A DNA stretch of 6,426 nt, taken from assembly GCA_946479185.1 (NCBI GenBank), contig CAMLFF010000190.1, positions 1 through 6,426 of the forward strand, read 5' to 3'. Numbering within the stretch: the stretch's first letter is position 1; every line of letters starts with the position of its first letter. This document shows, in pieces, positions 4,174-6,426 of the stretch. Both the position numbers and the translations under genes were made by a program. Source of the DNA: an uncultured Sphingobium sp. Its GTDB lineage: Bacteria > Pseudomonadota > Alphaproteobacteria > Sphingomonadales > Sphingomonadaceae. The notes beneath the pieces are model-generated. The model saw only the letters and a program-made list of their open reading frames with translations. It made no database searches and was not told where the DNA came from.

Positions 4174-6426
4174 TCACCCACTATTCCGCAACGCCGTCGC
4201 AATCGCATTGATCGACAGCTCAATCCCCTCACGGATGCGCGGATCCGTTTCCCCCGCCCGATGCCGCTTGAGCAGTTCCACCTGCAGCATATTCAGCGGC
4301 TCGATATAGGGCAGCCGCAGCCGGATCGAGGCATCGAGCGCGGGGTTATCCGCCAGCAAATAGCGCTGGCCGGTCGCCATCAGCAGCATGTCATGCGCCT
4401 GATCCCAGCCCTCGCGGATGCGCCCGAAGATCGCATCGCCCTTCACCCGGTCTTCGACCAGCGGCAGATAATGCGCGGCAATCTCCAGATCGGACTTGGC
4501 TAGCACCATCTCCATATTGGCCATGCTCGCGCGGAAGAAAGGCCAGGCCTGTGCCATGTCCTTGAGCAGCGCATCGTCGCCAAAATCCTTGAGCGCCTGT
4601 CCCACGCCATACCAGCCCGGCAGCATCACCCGCGCCTGCGCCCATGAGAAGACCCAGGGGATCGCGCGCAGATCCTCGATGCGGTTGCTCTTCGTGCGGC
4701 TGGCGGGGCGCGAGCCGATCTTGAGGCCGCTAATCTCCTGAATCGGCGTCATCTCGCGGAAGAACTCGCGGAAGCCATCGGTCTCGTAAACCAGCTCGCG
4801 ATAGGAGCGGAAGGCGAGTGACGAGATGCGGTCCATTGCCGCCTTGAACCGTGCATTGTCCGCATTAGACAGGCGCTCAGGCTCAAGGCTGGCCAACAGC
4901 GCGGCGCTCGTCACGGCCTCCAGATTGACCCGCGCGCTTTCCTGCGTGCCATATTTGGCAGCGATGACCTCACCCTGCTCGGTGATGCGGATGCGCCCCT
5001 GCACCGTGCCCGGCGGCTGCGCTTGAATGGCGGCAAAGGAGGACCCGCCACCGCGCCCGACCGCGCCGCCACGCCCGTGGAACAGCTGCATCGCCACGCC
5101 TGCCTGCTCGAACACAGGCGTCAGCGCGAGGCTGGCCTCATACAGACCCCAGGTGGAGGTGAGATAGCCGCCATCCTTGTTGGAATCGGAGTAGCCGATC
5201 ATCACTTCCTGATGGCCGCGCGCGCGCGCAACCGCGCCAATCTCCGGCAGCGCAAAATAATCACCCATGATCTTGGGCGCCATCTCAAGATCGGCAATCG
5301 TCTCGAAAAGCGGCACCGCCATGATCGGCGCCCATGCTGGCTCTTCACCCTCCGGCGCGCGCCACAGCCCGGCTTCCTTGAGAATGATATTGACCTCCAG
5401 CATGTCCGACACGCTCTCGGCCTTGGAAATCAGATAATGGGTGATCGACGCCGCGCCATATTTGCGATGTGCCTCGGCTGCGGCCTGCGCGATGGCGAGC
5501 TCGGAAGTCGTCTCCTCGCTATATTGCGCGAAGCGTGAGCCGAGCGGGCGATTGCTGGCGAGTTCTTTGCGCAGCAATGCAACGCGGGCCTCTTCATCCA
5601 GCGCCAGATAGTCCGGCTCGACGCCCGCCGCCTTGAGCAACTCGGCCACGACCCGCTCATGGATCGCGCTGTTCTGGCGCATGTCGAGCGTGGCGAGGTG
5701 GAATCCGAACAGCTCGACCGCACGGATTAGCCGCGCGAGCCCGCCGCCGCTGCCCAGCGTCCCATTGCCCTCGACCGAGAGCCCGCGACCCAGGGTGGCC
5801 AAGTCTGCGCGCAGGGCTGCCGCATCGGGATATGGCTCGCCCTTCATGCGCGGCGCGCGGGGTGCAGCTTGCCCGGTCAGTGCCTCATAATTGGCCGCCA
5901 CCCGCGCATAAATGCCGGCAATCGCGCGGCGATATGGCTCATCACGGCGGCTTGGCGCTTCGTCGCCGCTGGCGGCTGCAAGATCGCGCACAGCAGCGGG
6001 AATCGCCGCCAGCTCACTGGAGATGGAGAGTTGCGCGCCAAGCTCGTGCAGCGCGTCCATATAATAGCGCAGGACAGATCCGCCGGCGCGGCCAAGCGCC
6101 AGGCGCAGCTGATACGCCTGCACGAAGGGGTTGCCATCACGGTCCCCGCCAATCCATGTGCCCAGCCGCAAAAATCCGGGCACGCGCTGGCCCAGCACCT
6201 TGTCCCACCGCGCATAAAGGCTCGGAAGCACGGGCATGAAAATGTCGCGGAAATAGGAGAGCGCATTGTCGATCTCATCGCGCACGAACAGCCGCTCGCG
6301 TCGCAGGGGTCGCGTCTGCCACAGCAATGCAATTTGCCGACTGATCGCCTCGTCGATCGCCTCGCCATGCGGCGTTTCTTCCGCGCCCGTGTCGCGCAGA
6401 GCCATCAGATCCGAGATGACATTGCG
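4174..6426 (-). CDS. ppc: Phosphoenolpyruvate carboxylase, C-terminal 750 residues (5' end outside window)
   Basis: This cytoplasmic enzyme adds bicarbonate to phosphoenolpyruvate to give oxaloacetate and phosphate, refilling the TCA cycle; it needs Mg2+ or Mn2+. The frame is open to the right edge and codes sequence before the first visible ATG (6405), so that ATG is internal. About 130-180 residues are missing, including the TAHPTE region with the first catalytic His. Visible blocks, counted from that ATG, are GTWIGGDRDGNPFV (82-95), GFHLATLDMRQNS (234-246), MIGYSDSNKDGG (402-413, Lys410 = E. coli Lys546), LFHGRGGAVGRGGG (441-454, with the His, Arg and Arg of E. coli 579, 581 and 587), IPWVFSWAQAR and LPGWYGVG (582-602), and the terminal RNSG. 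The Arg of GRGG, a Lys in VLAKSD and the Asn of RNSG match the aspartate-inhibitor site of the E. coli enzyme, so feedback inhibition by aspartate is plausible. The visible part is intact, with no frameshift. The promoter lies outside the window. Confidence 0.97.
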   Translation of the reverse strand, partial: RNVISDLMALRDTGAEETPHGEAIDEAISRQIALLWQTRPLRRERLFVRDEIDNALSYFRDIFMPVLPSLYARWDKVLGQRVPGFLRLGTWIGGDRDGNPFVQAYQLRLALGRAGGSVLRYYMDALHELGAQLSISSELAAIPAAVRDLAAASGDEAPSRRDEPYRRAIAGIYARVAANYEALTGQAAPRAPRMKGEPYPDAAALRADLATLGRGLSVEGNGTLGSGGGLARLIRAVELFGFHLATLDMRQNSAIHERVVAELLKAAGVEPDYLALDEEARVALLRKELASNRPLGSRFAQYSEETTSELAIAQAAAEAHRKYGAASITHYLISKAESVSDMLEVNIILKEAGLWRAPEGEEPAWAPIMAVPLFETIADLEMAPKIMGDYFALPEIGAVARARGHQEVMIGYSDSNKDGGYLTSTWGLYEASLALTPVFEQAGVAMQLFHGRGGAVGRGGGSSFAAIQAQPPGTVQGRIRITEQGEVIAAKYGTQESARVNLEAVTSAALLASLEPERLSNADNARFKAAMDRISSLAFRSYRELVYETDGFREFFREMTPIQEISGLKIGSRPASRTKSNRIEDLRAIPWVFSWAQARVMLPGWYGVGQALKDFGDDALLKDMAQAWPFFRASMANMEMVLAKSDLEIAAHYLPLVEDRVKGDAIFGRIREGWDQAHDMLLMATGQRYLLADNPALDASIRLRLPYIEPLNMLQVELLKRHRAGETDPRIREGIELSINAIATALRNSG

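Noticed and set aside
3853..4503. Open frame on + running from the end of the barrel gene through the repeat into antisense ppc
   Set aside because: It crosses a strong terminator and the inverted repeat and then runs antisense to conserved PEP carboxylase sequence.
5217..5229. Thirteen-base alternating CG run inside ppc, considered as a Z-DNA or recombination site
   Set aside because: It simply encodes Arg-Ala-Arg-Gly in a GC-rich coding region, in frame with conserved sequence.
1..6426. Search for mobile elements, CRISPR arrays, toxin-antitoxin or defence genes, tRNA and riboswitches
   Set aside because: I saw no transposase, spaced direct repeats, paired small genes, tRNA-like cloverleaf or M-box-like structure on either strand.

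Overview
The window looks like ordinary core chromosome of an alphaproteobacterium, most likely a sphingomonad (Sphingomonadales). The reasons are the high GC content (about 60% by eye), a DUF1489 gene (a family I know mainly from Alphaproteobacteria), a small outer-membrane barrel protein of a type common in sphingomonads, and two intergenic palindromic repeats of a style I recall from these genomes. I see no phage, plasmid, insertion-sequence, CRISPR, rRNA or tRNA signature. The genus cannot be fixed from this sequence alone.

Layout from left to right. The 3' end of queA (tRNA queuosine synthesis) runs on + and enters the window at base 1. It converges with a minus-strand pair, mgtE (magnesium channel/transporter) followed by a DUF1489 gene. 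A perfect 13-bp-arm palindrome lies between the two converging stop codons. mgtE diverges from a cytoplasmic cyclophilin-type peptidyl-prolyl isomerase on +, with about 190 bp of shared promoter space. Next is a 257-bp, visibly less GC-rich intergenic region with alternative hairpins and a strong terminator. It leads into a + strand gene for a secreted eight-stranded beta-barrel protein, whose codon use suggests high expression and which ends in a textbook terminator. A 113-bp nested inverted-repeat element follows, and then the 3' four-fifths of ppc (phosphoenolpyruvate carboxylase) on minus, running off the right edge.

The genes do not form one pathway. They cover tRNA modification, Mg2+ uptake, protein folding, cell envelope and anaplerotic carbon fixation. 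The only likely co-transcribed pair is mgtE and the DUF1489 gene. PEP carboxylase needs Mg2+, but nothing here links it to mgtE beyond proximity.

I found no convincing undescribed system. The items most worth a second look are the nested repeat at 4021-4133, the palindrome at 509-539, the competing hairpins after the isomerase gene, and the unknown DUF1489 protein behind mgtE.
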